A stretch of DNA of 64,000 nt from an uncultured Devosia sp. (lineage in GTDB: Bacteria > Pseudomonadota > Alphaproteobacteria > Rhizobiales > Devosiaceae), in the NCBI RefSeq assembly GCF_946479885.1, contig NZ_CAMLHM010000011.1, forward strand, positions 19,283 to 83,282. Direction: 5' to 3'. Below are positions 32,381-42,036 of the stretch, piece by piece. The notes beneath the pieces were generated by a model, which saw only the letters and a program-made list of their open reading frames with translations, was not told where the DNA came from and did not search any database. Position numbers and translations under genes: made by a program. Each line of letters begins with the position of its first letter. Within the stretch, counting starts at the first letter, position 1.

Positions 32381-33922
32381 TCAGCCCATGTCGCGGACGG
32401 CCTGCAGGAATTCGGCATGGCCGAGTGCCTGGCGCGAGGCGGCGCGATATTCCCGAACCAGGCTGTCATAAGTCTCGCGAGCGAACTGGCGCAGCTTGGG
32501 ATCGGCGTCCATTTCCTTGCGGGCGAGGTTCTGGTCGAGCAGGCCCAGGCCCGCCAGCACGGGATAATGCAGCTGCGTCTGGATGTGAGGCAGACCGAAC
32601 AGGTTTTCGGGGAAATGCTCGTGCCGCGGCATGTGGTGTTTCCAGTGTTCCAGCCGCTGTTTGGTTTCCGGATGGATGCGGTTGGCGCGCACCTCGCGCC
32701 AGAACGGCGTGTCGTCGCGCTCGACCAGATAGTGCGTATTGACGAAAGTGCGGAAGTCATCGACCTGCCGGCCGATGCGGGCATTGTAGTCGGCGCGGTC
32801 GGCCGGGGTCATGTCGGCGGCATGTTTGAGGTGCCGGTCGGCAAACAGCATCATCTGCACGATCGTGCCGTGGATGGAGGTGGATTCGAGCGGTTCGAGG
32901 AAACTCGAACTCAGCCCCACCGCCAGCACATTGCCGACCCAGGCATTTTCCAGGCGCCCGATCTGGAAACGGATGTCGCTGCGGACCTCGATCTCGCGCC
33001 CCAGCACGCGCTCGACTTCGGCCTTGGCCTGTTCGGGCGTGCAGAACTCGTCGGAATAGACATAGCCGCAGCCGTAGCGGTATTGCGTGGGGATCTGCCA
33101 CATCCAGCCGCTGTCCTGCGCCCAGGCGCGGGTGTAGTTGGCGATTTCCTCGCCCGGCTTGATATCGAGCCAGAAGGGCAGGGCGCGGTTGACCGGCAGT
33201 TCATGCGCGTAGGAAATCCAGGGCGCCTGCATTTCCTTGACGATGAGTTGCTTTCTGAATCCGGTCGCGTCGATGAAGAAATCGGCTTCGAGTTTGGTGC
33301 CATTGTCGAGTTCGAGGGCGGCTATGTCGCCGCTCTCGGCGTTGCGATGCACACCCGAAACCACGGCGTCGATGATGTCGACACCTTTCGATTTGCTGGC
33401 GAAGAAGCGGCCGACCTTGGCCTGATCGAAATGATAGGCATGGTGGAAGGGCCCCAGCGGGATCAGCGACCCGTCGGGTTTGCGGGCATAGGGCGCCTTC
33501 TTCTGCTCGAGCAACGGGCCGAACAGGTGCATGTCGGTAATCGGCTTGCCGGCGGCGACAGCATAGACATTGAGATAGTCGGACGGCGCGCCCGGGGGTG
33601 GCTTGATGACCTGATGCGGGTCGTCGATCGGGCCGTAGTAGGTGAAGCCCTTGCGGCGCCAGTCCTCGTGACGGATGCCCAGCTTGAAGGTTGCCTCGGT
33701 CTTGCGGAAGAATTCGAACTCGTCGATGCCGAAATGCTTGAGCAGCACGCGGAAGGCGGCGGTGGTGGCTTCGCCAACGCCAACCGTGGGAATGGATGAG
33801 GGTTCGATCACCGAGATGCGCGCGTTGATGCCTTTGCGGCGCGCCGAATCCTGAATGATGAAAGCCGCGATCCAGCCGGCGGTGCCCCCGCCGACGACCA
33901 CGAAATGGGATTGCCGGGTCAT
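32381..33922 (-). CDS. flavin-dependent tryptophan halogenase family protein
   Basis: 513 residues, the usual size. Key residues line up with PrnA/RebH: FAD-binding GGGTAGW at 11-17, Lys80 (catalytic Lys79 of PrnA), the halogenase motif WMWQIP at 273-278, and Glu346 in FLEPLESTS. It is expected to be a catalytically complete FADH2-dependent halogenase. The true substrate may be free Trp, a peptide or another aromatic. No flavin reductase, transporter or natural-product gene lies adjacent, so the biological product cannot be named. Confidence 0.85.
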   Translation of the reverse strand: MTRQSHFVVVGGGTAGWIAAFIIQDSARRKGINARISVIEPSSIPTVGVGEATTAAFRVLLKHFGIDEFEFFRKTEATFKLGIRHEDWRRKGFTYYGPIDDPHQVIKPPPGAPSDYLNVYAVAAGKPITDMHLFGPLLEQKKAPYARKPDGSLIPLGPFHHAYHFDQAKVGRFFASKSKGVDIIDAVVSGVHRNAESGDIAALELDNGTKLEADFFIDATGFRKQLIVKEMQAPWISYAHELPVNRALPFWLDIKPGEEIANYTRAWAQDSGWMWQIPTQYRYGCGYVYSDEFCTPEQAKAEVERVLGREIEVRSDIRFQIGRLENAWVGNVLAVGLSSSFLEPLESTSIHGTIVQMMLFADRHLKHAADMTPADRADYNARIGRQVDDFRTFVNTHYLVERDDTPFWREVRANRIHPETKQRLEHWKHHMPRHEHFPENLFGLPHIQTQLHYPVLAGLGLLDQNLARKEMDADPKLRQFARETYDSLVREYRAASRQALGHAEFLQAVRDMG

Positions 33923-34036
33923 ACGTATTCTCCTCCGTCGTGGAGGCTATGGGGCGGCGGTTTGGCGGGCAAGATGCTGCGCAGAAATCTTAGGAAACCA
34001 AAAGTTATCTTCGATTTTCCGCTGATGGTGGCCGGA

Positions 34037-34837
34037 CTAGCCGCCGGCCCCCTGATATTTGCCCGTGGCGTAGCGCCAGTAAGCGATGGCGAGCAGCACC
34101 CAGGCGGGGCCGGCCAGCAGCGCAACCGGTCCGGCCCAGTCGCCGAGCAGCGGAATGGGCTTGTCCAGCAGCGCGCCTACCGGAACCGAACTGGTCAGCG
34201 CCAGCGGCACGACCGTAACAAGCAGGGCCTGGATGCCTGATGGAAAGATGTTGAGCGGATAGCGTGTCAGTTCCCAGAAGCCGAAGAAGATCGAGAACAG
34301 GTGGTTGGACCGCACCCAAATCAGCGCCGTGGCGCCGATCATGGTAATGATGGCGGCGGTGAGCAGGGTGGAGCTTGCCAGCGTGCCCAGGAAGAACACC
34401 ACCGTCGGAACCGACCACGTCACGTCGACCGATGCCAGCGCCCAGCTCAATAGCGGGATGGCCAGAATGATGTGGCCCGCATAGCCGACATTGAGGCCGG
34501 AAAAGACGATGTAGGCCCAGGGGCTGAACGGCTTGACCAGGAGTGTGTCGAACGTCCCCAGCCGCACCAGTTCCTCCAGCTGGCGCAACTGCACGAAGCT
34601 CAGTGCTGCACCCAGCGAATAGGTGAGCAACTGGAAGCTGAACAGCAGGGCCAGCTCAGGCCAGTTCCAGCCGCCAAGCGTCTCGAAGCGGGCGAGCAGG
34701 ATGGCCAGCGTGGCAAACACCGCGGCATAGGACATGATCTGGGCCAGCCGATCGAGCCAGAAGGCGCCGCGATACTCCATCTGTGAGCGGATATGCATCT
34801 GCACCAGCAGGGGCAGTATGCTGATGTGGCGCAGCAT
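34037..34837 (-). CDS. ABC-2 type permease (DUF990-like), subunit 1
   Basis: 266-residue membrane protein with six predicted segments, matching the ABC2_membrane_6/DUF990 pattern (YRGAFWLDRLAQIMSYAAVFATLAILLARF; FSPWAYIVFSGLN). It is the third and last gene of an operon with an ATPase and a similar permease (3-bp gap). The pair forms a heteromeric exporter membrane core; the substrate is unknown. Confidence 0.82.
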   Translation of the reverse strand: MLRHISILPLLVQMHIRSQMEYRGAFWLDRLAQIMSYAAVFATLAILLARFETLGGWNWPELALLFSFQLLTYSLGAALSFVQLRQLEELVRLGTFDTLLVKPFSPWAYIVFSGLNVGYAGHIILAIPLLSWALASVDVTWSVPTVVFFLGTLASSTLLTAAIITMIGATALIWVRSNHLFSIFFGFWELTRYPLNIFPSGIQALLVTVVPLALTSSVPVGALLDKPIPLLGDWAGPVALLAGPAWVLLAIAYWRYATGKYQGAGG

Positions 34838-34840
34838 GGT

Positions 34841-35641
34841 TCAGCCTCCCTGCACGGTGATGCGCGTGGCGGCGCAGCGCCATAGCCAGACGACGCCGGC
34901 AAAGAGCAACGCGCTCCAGCCCAGGCCAAGCCCGAGATAGAGCCAGGTGTCGGTTACCGACAGGCGGCCGAGGTAAACGGCACTCGGATAGTAGCCGACA
35001 AAGGCAAAGGGTAGGTGCTTGGCGATGCTGGCCAGCGGCTCGGGATAGAACCAAAGCGGCACCAACAGACCGGCAAACAGGTGCATCAGCGCGCCCAGCA
35101 TCCAATCGAGCGAGAAGCTGGTCATCAGCCAGAAGGCGATGAGCCCGGCAAAGGCCGACATAAGGAACAACAAGATGAAGGCGTTGAACCAGTAGACGAC
35201 GAACAGGATGCCATGGAACAGGCTGTCGGGCGGCAGCATGCCATAGAACAGCGCTGTGAAGGCGATGGTCGGGATGACCTGGCTGATGAGGCGATAGAGG
35301 AAGCTGCCGCTCTCATTGGCAAACAGATAGAGCGGGTAGCTCAGGGGCTTGAGCAGCCAGACGGCGACGTCGCCGCTCTTCAGCGAGCGGCCGATCTCGT
35401 TGAGCACGCCTTCATGACGGCTGGCGCCCATGACGATGCCGCCGAGGAGGGCATAGGTGACCATCTGCTGCAGCGTCACGCCATCGGCCATATCAGCGCC
35501 GAGACCGGCATAGATTGCCAGCCACACGGCAACGCGGGCAAAGACCTGGACGACCTTGCCGAACAGATTGGCCCATACCTCGTTGCGATAGGCCAGGCTT
35601 GAGAGGAAGGCGCTGCGGGCAAAGGCCAGGTAGGCGTTCAT
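34841..35641 (-). CDS. ABC-2 type permease (DUF990-like), subunit 2
   Basis: 266 residues, six predicted membrane segments, same family and same length as the downstream permease but divergent (VWANLFGKVVQVFARVAVWLAIYAGLGADM; RSLKSGDVAVWLLKPLSYPLYLF). Its ATG overlaps the ATPase stop by 4 bp (ATGA), a typical translationally coupled exporter operon. Confidence 0.82.
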   Translation of the reverse strand: MNAYLAFARSAFLSSLAYRNEVWANLFGKVVQVFARVAVWLAIYAGLGADMADGVTLQQMVTYALLGGIVMGASRHEGVLNEIGRSLKSGDVAVWLLKPLSYPLYLFANESGSFLYRLISQVIPTIAFTALFYGMLPPDSLFHGILFVVYWFNAFILLFLMSAFAGLIAFWLMTSFSLDWMLGALMHLFAGLLVPLWFYPEPLASIAKHLPFAFVGYYPSAVYLGRLSVTDTWLYLGLGLGWSALLFAGVVWLWRCAATRITVQGG

Positions 35642-36639
35642 CCAGCCACCGTCGCCGCATTGCGGCGCTGGTAGAAGGTGCGGATGACTTCCTCGATATC
35701 AGGTTCGTGCAGCGCCACATCCTTGAGGCCACGGTCATTGCCGACCTCGCCGAGTACCTGCACCAGCGACACGTCCTCGCGCTCGAGCAGGTAGTGCTTG
35801 CGTGGGCCTTCGTCGCTGGTGAGTGTCGCACTGGTCAGCGCAAGGGGACCGGGATCCTCCGCGAATTCCAGAGTCAGGCGGCGGGACGAGCCGAGCGCAG
35901 TGCGCAGGTTGCCGAGCTCGCCATCGAAAATCAGCTTGCTGTGATCCACCATGATCAGGCGCGGACAGATGGTTTCGATATCCTGCAGGTCGTGGGTGGT
36001 GAGGATGATGGTGACGCCGCGTTCGCGGTTCACTTCGGTGAGGAATTTCCGCACCGCGTCCTTGGCCACCACGTCGAGCCCTATGGTGGGTTCGTCGAGA
36101 AACAGGATTTTCGGATCGTGCAGCAGCGACATGACGATCTCGGCGCGCATGCGCTGACCGAGGCTGAGCTGGCGCACGGCCCGGTCGAGGAACGGCGTCA
36201 GGTCCAGCAGCTCGCTGAAGCGCTTGAGGTTGTCGGCGTAGCGGGCCGGGGGGATGTCGTAGATGCGCTGATGCAGGGTGAAGCTGTCGATAACAGGCAG
36301 GTCCCACCAGAGCTGGCTGCGCTGGCCGAACACGACGCCGATCTGGCGGGCATTGGCCATGCGCTGCTCATGCGGCGTGCGACCGAGCACCGACAGGCTA
36401 CCGGCTGATGGCACCAGGATGCCGGTCATCATCTTGATCATGGTGGACTTGCCGGCGCCGTTGGGCCCGAGATAGCCCACCGCTTCGCCGGCCGCGACGT
36501 CGAAGCTGACATCGGTGACGGCCGCGACCTCGGTATATTCCGATGTCACCAGCGTCTTGAGCGCGCCCAGGAAACCAGGAAATCGCTTGTGCTGCCGGAA
36601 GCGCTTGGACACGCCCCGGGCTTCGATCAACGCTGTCAT
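35638..36639 (-). CDS. ABC exporter ATP-binding protein
   Basis: 333 residues. Walker A is GPNGAGKST, the signature LSLGQRMRAE, and Walker B ILFLDEPTIGLDVV followed by the His switch TTHDLQDIE. A C-terminal ~90-residue extension is typical of ABC-2 exporters of this type. It energises the two downstream permeases. No regulator is adjacent on the same strand; the neighbouring TetR gene is 70 bp upstream in the same orientation. Confidence 0.87.
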   Translation of the reverse strand: MTALIEARGVSKRFRQHKRFPGFLGALKTLVTSEYTEVAAVTDVSFDVAAGEAVGYLGPNGAGKSTMIKMMTGILVPSAGSLSVLGRTPHEQRMANARQIGVVFGQRSQLWWDLPVIDSFTLHQRIYDIPPARYADNLKRFSELLDLTPFLDRAVRQLSLGQRMRAEIVMSLLHDPKILFLDEPTIGLDVVAKDAVRKFLTEVNRERGVTIILTTHDLQDIETICPRLIMVDHSKLIFDGELGNLRTALGSSRRLTLEFAEDPGPLALTSATLTSDEGPRKHYLLEREDVSLVQVLGEVGNDRGLKDVALHEPDIEEVIRTFYQRRNAATVAG

Positions 36640-36709
36640 GTGCTGGCTCCCCGCGCGGGAACACTAGCTCGATTCGTCAGTTATGACAGTGGGATGAGAA
36701 GACCACCGC

Positions 36710-37312
36710 TCATGCCTCACCAACGGCATCGAGACCGGCTATCGCCGCAACAAGCTGGGCGACGGATTCGCGCAGCTCCGCCTTATTTGTGCCCGCGGCC
36801 GCGCTGACGGTCAGGCCGTTTCGCGCCACCAGGGCCATTGTCGCCGCCAGTCGAACCGTGCCGGGGCGATTGGGCCAGAAAGCCTCCAGCCAGCGCACAA
36901 GCCTATGGCCGGTATCGTGCTGGATGCGGCGCAGAACCTGCATCGCCTGACTGTCTGGGGGAAGCGGCTCCAACCCTGCCTGGACAATGAGGCAACCGGG
37001 TGGGCCCTCCACGCCTGCTGCTCGCTCAAGGCTGGCTGTGAGCCACTGTTGGAGGCCGAGGCTCAGGTCGGGCTGCAGTTCGAGCGCATCCAGTTCGGGA
37101 ATGACGAAGGCGGTCTCATAAGCGGCGAGTGCCAGGCTGAACAAATTCTCCTTGCTGCTGAAAGCAGCGTAGAGGGTCGGTTTGGTGGCGCCGAGCAGCG
37201 CCGGCAGATCATTGACCGCAACTCCAGCATAGCCGCGCGACCAGAAGGCGCGCATGGCCTTCTGCAAGGCCTCCACCTCATCGAAACTGCGGGGTCGACC
37301 GCGCTGCACCAT
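36710..37312 (-). CDS. TetR family regulator
   Basis: 200 residues: N-terminal HTH (FWSRGYAGVAVNDLPALLGATKPTLYAAFSSKENLF, residues about 23-58) and a ligand domain of the AcuR/YxaF-like kind (GCLIVQAGL). Divergent from an SDR gene across 87 bp with ATTTAAAT and AT-rich repeats, so it most likely represses that gene and itself. The effector is unknown. Confidence 0.83.
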   Translation of the reverse strand: MVQRGRPRSFDEVEALQKAMRAFWSRGYAGVAVNDLPALLGATKPTLYAAFSSKENLFSLALAAYETAFVIPELDALELQPDLSLGLQQWLTASLERAAGVEGPPGCLIVQAGLEPLPPDSQAMQVLRRIQHDTGHRLVRWLEAFWPNRPGTVRLAATMALVARNGLTVSAAAGTNKAELRESVAQLVAAIAGLDAVGEA

Positions 37313-37399
37313 TTAAATACCGATCTGTAAAATAATTGTTGACGCCGAATTAGCATCTGCTCTAGGTCCAGGCAATACGCAATCGACGGGAGCGCAAAT

Positions 37400-38254
37400 A
37401 TGAGCAGAAATGGCAGGACGGCGCTGGTGACGGGCGCGACTTCGGATATCGGCAGGCAGGTCGCGCGAATACTGGCGGAGAGAGGGTTCGACCTGGTTCT
37501 GACAGGGCGTCGCCTGCGGGAGCTCGAAGAGCTGCAAGGCCAGCTTGGCGGCATCGGACCCGAAGGCCGCGTCGGCATCCACGTCGCCGACTTGGCGGAT
37601 CATGCCTCCATCCGCCAGTTGGCGAGTGCCGTGCGCGCGAGTGGTGCGCCGCTGGACCTGATCGTCCACAATGCCGGGTTGCTGCTGGACGGCATAGCCA
37701 CGTCTGAGCAGGGGAGCGACCAGCATTTCGAAGTTAATACCGTGGCCCCCTACGGGATCACGACGCTGCTCGAAGACAGGCTAGCCGAGGGTGCGCGAGT
37801 GGTGCTGGTGGGGTCGAGCGCCATGCGCATGGTGCGCAGTCTGTCGCTGGAGGATCTGACGCATCCGGCGCGGTACCGTCGTTTCCGCCCCTATGCCAAC
37901 AGCAAGCTCGCGGGCGCCGCAGCGATGTTGTCACTCGCCCCGATGCTTGCGGCTCGGCAGGGCGTTGTGCGAGTGGTCGATCCGGGTCCAGCCAAGACGG
38001 CAATGGCGGGCAGTTCAGGAATTCCCGGCTGGTTCCGGATGTTCCGGCCGCTGTTCAAGACGCCCGAGGCAGCAGCGGAACGCGTGGTGGCCGCCGCGCT
38101 CGATCCGGTCCATGGCGCAGCCAACGGGGTCTATCTCGAACGCAACCGCGTGGCTGGCCATCCGGGACCATTGGGCGACCTGGCATTGCGGGATGCAATC
38201 GTTCGAACTATCCGCCAGCACTTTGCCGGTTCTGAGGACAGCCTTGCCGCCTGA
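37400..38254 (+). CDS. SDR family oxidoreductase, TetR-linked
   Basis: 284 residues. The cofactor loop is TGATSDIG (residues 12-19), then VHNAG, catalytic Ser in VGSSAM and YANSK as the Tyr-Lys motif. The TGRR after beta-2 suggests NADP preference. A weak promoter (TTGACG at 37339, CTAGGT 17 bp on) lies in the TetR/SDR intergenic region. The C-terminus resembles short-chain enzymes of the retinol dehydrogenase-like kind. Substrate unknown. Confidence 0.82.
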   Translation: MSRNGRTALVTGATSDIGRQVARILAERGFDLVLTGRRLRELEELQGQLGGIGPEGRVGIHVADLADHASIRQLASAVRASGAPLDLIVHNAGLLLDGIATSEQGSDQHFEVNTVAPYGITTLLEDRLAEGARVVLVGSSAMRMVRSLSLEDLTHPARYRRFRPYANSKLAGAAAMLSLAPMLAARQGVVRVVDPGPAKTAMAGSSGIPGWFRMFRPLFKTPEAAAERVVAAALDPVHGAANGVYLERNRVAGHPGPLGDLALRDAIVRTIRQHFAGSEDSLAA

Positions 38255-38256
38255 GG

Positions 38257-39741
38257 TCAGGCGGCGTCGTTGATCAGGTCCTCGGCGAGACCATATTCGT
38301 GCAGCTTGCGGTAGAGCGTCGAGCGACCGATCTTGAGCGCGCGGGCCACGCGCGACATGCGGCCGCCATGATGCTCGATGGCAAAGACGATGGCTGCCCG
38401 TTCGATCTCGGCCAGGGCGGCGATTTCGCCGGTGGGGTCGAGGAAGCGGTCGGGCGCGCTGGGTTGTTCGATGATGGCGCGCTGGCGGGCCGGCGCGGTG
38501 TCGATATGAACCGGGGCAGCTGGTACGGGCGCCTGTTCGATGGCTCGGATAGCGCTGTCGCGGCCGGCTGACTGAGCCACGATCTGGGGGAAATCGACCG
38601 ATTCGAGGAAGGCACCGTCCGTGAGGACGATGGCGCGATAGACGGCGTTTTCGAGCTGGCGGATATTGCCGGGCCAGTCATAGGCCTGCAGCAGATCCAG
38701 CGCCGTGGGCGATATGCCCAGCACGCGCTTGCCGGCCTCGGCGGAGAAGCGGGCGATGAACATGGCGACGAGTGCCGGCAGGTCCTCCATACGCTCCCGC
38801 AAAGGCGGCACGTAGATGGGGAAGACGTTGAGGCGATAGTAGAGGTCTTCGCGGAACTCGCCCGACTTGGCTAGGTTCAGCAGGCGCCGGTTGGTGGCCG
38901 AGATGATGCGGACATTGACGCGCTCGGGCTTGGATGCGCCGACCGGCTCGATCTCGCCCTCCTGCAGCGCCCGCAGCAGCTTGACCTGGATCTCCAGCGG
39001 CAGTTCGCCGATCTCGTCGAGGAACAGGGTGCCGTTATGGGCCTCGGCGAACTTGCCGGCTTGGTCGGCGATGGCGCCGGTAAAGGCCCCCTTCTTGTGG
39101 CCGAACAGCACGGACTCGACCAGGTTGGGCGGAATGGCGCCGCAGTTGACGGTGACGAAGGGCTTGCCGGCGCGGTCGCCGGAGCCCTGGATGATACGGG
39201 CGATGAGCTCCTTGCCGACGCCGGTTTCGCCCTCGATCAGCACGGGAATGGTGGACTTGCCGGCCTTGGCGCAGAGCGTCAGCACCCGGGCCATGGCCGG
39301 TGCCCTGGCGATCATGTCGGCGCTGGTGAACGTGCCGGCCTTGCGGGCGCGCTCGGAGCGGATCGCGGCCTCAAGGGCATCGAGCTTCATGGCATTGCGC
39401 AGCGAAATGACGAGGCGCTCGGGTGCCACGGGCTTGACGAAATAGTCGGCCGCGCCGTTGCGCATGGCTGAAATGACGGTTTCGAGCGAGGCATTGGCGG
39501 TCTGGATGATGACGGGGGTGGTCAGACCCTCGCGGCGCATCGCGTCCATGACGCCCATGCCGTCGAGATCGGGCATCACCAGATCGAGGATCATGGCGCC
39601 GATATTGCGGTCGTCGCGCAGGATGGCGAGCGCTTGCTCACCGCCGGTGGCCGTCAGTGGCTTGAAGCCGGCACGGTTGGCGACCTCGGCGGTGAGGCGC
39701 AACTGAACCGGATCATCATCCACTACCAGGACACGCGTCAT
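38257..39741 (-). CDS. sigma-54 dependent response regulator (NtrC family)
   Basis: 494 residues in the order receiver, AAA+ and Fis-type HTH. Asp53 ([11 protein letters not shown]) is the phosphorylation site with the acidic pair at 8-9; Walker A GETGVGKE, the sigma-54 loop GAFTGA, Walker [11 protein letters not shown], and C-terminal HTH ([26 protein letters not shown]). It activates RpoN promoters. No histidine kinase gene is adjacent, so its cognate kinase is elsewhere. Convergent with the SDR gene, 2 bp apart. Confidence 0.88.
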   Translation of the reverse strand: MTRVLVVDDDPVQLRLTAEVANRAGFKPLTATGGEQALAILRDDRNIGAMILDLVMPDLDGMGVMDAMRREGLTTPVIIQTANASLETVISAMRNGAADYFVKPVAPERLVISLRNAMKLDALEAAIRSERARKAGTFTSADMIARAPAMARVLTLCAKAGKSTIPVLIEGETGVGKELIARIIQGSGDRAGKPFVTVNCGAIPPNLVESVLFGHKKGAFTGAIADQAGKFAEAHNGTLFLDEIGELPLEIQVKLLRALQEGEIEPVGASKPERVNVRIISATNRRLLNLAKSGEFREDLYYRLNVFPIYVPPLRERMEDLPALVAMFIARFSAEAGKRVLGISPTALDLLQAYDWPGNIRQLENAVYRAIVLTDGAFLESVDFPQIVAQSAGRDSAIRAIEQAPVPAAPVHIDTAPARQRAIIEQPSAPDRFLDPTGEIAALAEIERAAIVFAIEHHGGRMSRVARALKIGRSTLYRKLHEYGLAEDLINDAA

Positions 39742-39810
39742 GCCAACTCCAGTCTTCTTGGTGCGGCATCGAATCGTGTGCCGTTTTGGGAGGAGGATGC
39801 GCGGGGTGTC

Positions 39811-39849
39811 TTAAGAGGCGATTAATCATCGCGAATTTGCGGCTATAGT
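39811..39849 (+). promoter_or_regulatory. CtrA-like box and -10 for small membrane protein
   Basis: TTAAGAGGCGATTAA (39811-39825) fits TTAA-N7-TTAA, although the base after is T rather than C. A -10-like TATAGT at 39844-39849 lies 17 bp after the second half-site, the geometry of CtrA-activated promoters where the box covers the -35. Confidence 0.45.
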
Positions 39850-39857
39850 GGGCAAGG

Positions 39858-39883
39858 CAACCCGGAGGGAGGTTTCCGGGTTG
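39858..39883 (+). other. hairpin in 5' leader of small membrane protein gene
   Basis: CAACCCGGA (39858-39866) and TCCGGGTTG (39875-39883) form a perfect 9-bp stem with an 8-base GGGAGGTT loop, 22 bases before the GTG start and directly at the predicted transcript 5' end. It may protect the mRNA; the SD-like loop could attract a ribosome or an RNA. Confidence 0.4.
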
Positions 39884-39905
39884 GAGCGTCAGGGAGGAAC
39901 GTGCC

Positions 39906-40085
39906 GTGGACAATCCGAACTATAAGGGACTGGAATTCATCGAGGGCTTTTCGCTGCTGGCCGGTGCGCTGTGGATCATCGGCGCGCTGCTGTTCGGCGG
40001 CCTGGCGCTGATCGGCGCCGGTCGGGTCAATGCGACGCCGGCCGCCAGCGCCGCGCCCGCCGCCGAGACCACTACCACGCAATAG
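39906..40085 (+). CDS. 59-residue single-span membrane protein
   Basis: GTG start preceded by AGGGAGGAAC; 59 residues with one strongly hydrophobic segment (about residues 14-38, rich in Leu/Gly/Ala) and a polar Ala/Thr-rich tail. No family recognised. It follows a CtrA-like promoter and a leader hairpin, which makes it more credible than its size alone. It could be a small regulatory or envelope peptide. Confidence 0.55.
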   Translation: MDNPNYKGLEFIEGFSLLAGALWIIGALLFGGLALIGAGRVNATPAASAAPAAETTTTQ

Positions 40086-40182
40086 GCGCGCCGGGGCGAT
40101 CGATTTGAGCGGGGGCCGCACTTCACAGCGCGGCCCCCGCTGGCTAAGGTCCGCCGCGATTGACCAAGCCGGAGTTTACGCC

Positions 40183-41985
40183 ATGACCGCCGCTGCCCAG
40201 AAAGGCCACAACGAACTCGGGGCGCTCCCGGTATGGGACCTCTCGGACCTCTATCCTGGCAAGGACAGCCCGGAATTCAAGGCGGCGATGGACGAGGCCC
40301 GGTCGCTGGCGACCAGGTTCGAGGCTGACTACAAGGGCAAGCTGGTCGAGCTGACCAGGGCGGGAAAACTGATTTCCGCCATCAAGGACAGCGAGGCGCT
40401 GGGCGATCTCAGTGGCCGCATCGGCTCCTATTCGTTCCTGCAATATGCGCAGAAGGCGACCGATCCCGATCGTGCCAAGTTCATGGGCGACACCAATGAG
40501 GCGCTGACCAACCTCGCGACCAAGACGCTGTTTTTCGAGCTGGAGCTGAACCGGATCGACGATGCCGATCTCGAGGCCGCGTTCGATAGGGATGCGGAAC
40601 TGGCGCGTTATCGCACCTGGTTTGCCGAACTGCGCAAGGCCAAGCGCTACCAGCTCGACGACAAGCTCGAAGAGCTGTTCCACGACAAGTCGGTGACCGC
40701 CTATTCCGCCTGGAACCGACTGTTCGACGAGACGCTGTCGAGCCTCGAATTCGAGGTGGATGGTGAAACGCTCAACATGGAATCGACGCTGCATCTGCTC
40801 TCCGAACGGGATGAGAAGAAGCGTGAAAGCGCGTTCAAGGCGCTGGGCAAGACGCTGGCCGCCAATGGGCGGCTGTTCACCCACATCACCAATGTGCTGG
40901 CCAAGGACAAGGAAATCTCCGACCGCTGGCGCGGCTATGAGGACATTGCCGATTCGAGGCATCTGGCCAATTCGGTGGAGCGCGAAGTGGTCGACGCATT
41001 GCAGGCCGCGGTGCAGGAAGCCTATCCGCGGCTCAGCCACCGCTACTACAAGATGAAGGCCAAGTGGTTCGGCAAGGACCAGCTCAATTCCTGGGACCGC
41101 AACGCGCCGCTGCCCACCAGCGATGAGCGGACCTGGGACTGGGAGGCGGCGGTTTCGACGGTCATGGAGGCCTATGGCAAGTTCTCGCCCCAGCTGGCCG
41201 AGATAGCCGCGCCCTTCTTCAATTCAGGCTGGATCGACGCCCCGACCGGCGACGGCAAGCTGTCGGGCGCCTTTGCCCATCCCACCGTGCCGAGCGCGCA
41301 TCCCTATCTGATGCTCAATTATCTCGGCCGGTCGCGCGATATCATGACGCTGGCGCATGAGTTGGGCCACGGCGTGCACCAGCGGCTGGCGGCGGCGCAG
41401 GGGCCGATCCTCAGCAATACGCCGCTGACGCTGGCGGAGACGGCATCGGTGTTCGGCGAAATGCTGACCTTCCGGCACCTGCTCAACAATACTACCGATC
41501 CCAAGCAACGCTTCGCTTTGCTCTCGAGCAAGGTGGAGGACATGCTCAACACAGTGGTGCGGCAGATTGCGTTTTACACCTTCGAGCGCCGCGTCCACAC
41601 CGCGCGTCGGGAGGGAGAGCTCAAGACCGAGGAAATCAACCAGATCTGGCTCGACGTGCAGAAGGAGTCGCTTGGCGACGCCATCGTGCAGAACGAGGGC
41701 TATGACATCTTCTGGGCCTATATTCCCCACTTCATCCACTCGCCCTTCTATGTCTATGCCTATGCCTTCGGCGACTGCCTTGTGAACTCGCTCTACGCAC
41801 AGTATGAGAAAGCCAATGAGGGCTTTGCGGAGCGGTATTTCGAGCTGCTCAAGGCCGGGGGAAGCAAGCATCATTCCGAACTGCTGGCGCCGTTCGGGCT
41901 CGACGCCAAGGATCCCCAATTCTGGTCGCTGGGCCTCAGCATGATCGAGGGCCTGATCGACGAGCTGGAAGCCACCTCGCCGTGA
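40183..41985 (+). CDS. pepF: oligoendopeptidase F (M3B metallopeptidase)
   Basis: 600 residues. The zinc motif HELGH spans residues 392-396, with the third ligand expected in the downstream AETASVFGEM segment (Glu). ATG 40183 is chosen because VWDLSDLYP near residue 18 is the family start; the frame stays open upstream in a GC-rich gap. It degrades oligopeptides in the cytoplasm. No operon partner is clear: the next gene, for oxidase subunit IV, is 51 bp downstream. Confidence 0.88.
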   Translation: MTAAAQKGHNELGALPVWDLSDLYPGKDSPEFKAAMDEARSLATRFEADYKGKLVELTRAGKLISAIKDSEALGDLSGRIGSYSFLQYAQKATDPDRAKFMGDTNEALTNLATKTLFFELELNRIDDADLEAAFDRDAELARYRTWFAELRKAKRYQLDDKLEELFHDKSVTAYSAWNRLFDETLSSLEFEVDGETLNMESTLHLLSERDEKKRESAFKALGKTLAANGRLFTHITNVLAKDKEISDRWRGYEDIADSRHLANSVEREVVDALQAAVQEAYPRLSHRYYKMKAKWFGKDQLNSWDRNAPLPTSDERTWDWEAAVSTVMEAYGKFSPQLAEIAAPFFNSGWIDAPTGDGKLSGAFAHPTVPSAHPYLMLNYLGRSRDIMTLAHELGHGVHQRLAAAQGPILSNTPLTLAETASVFGEMLTFRHLLNNTTDPKQRFALLSSKVEDMLNTVVRQIAFYTFERRVHTARREGELKTEEINQIWLDVQKESLGDAIVQNEGYDIFWAYIPHFIHSPFYVYAYAFGDCLVNSLYAQYEKANEGFAERYFELLKAGGSKHHSELLAPFGLDAKDPQFWSLGLSMIEGLIDELEATSP

Positions 41986-42036
41986 GGCAGACTTTCGGCG
42001 CATAGACTTTGAGAGCACTGGACTAACGAGGACGAA

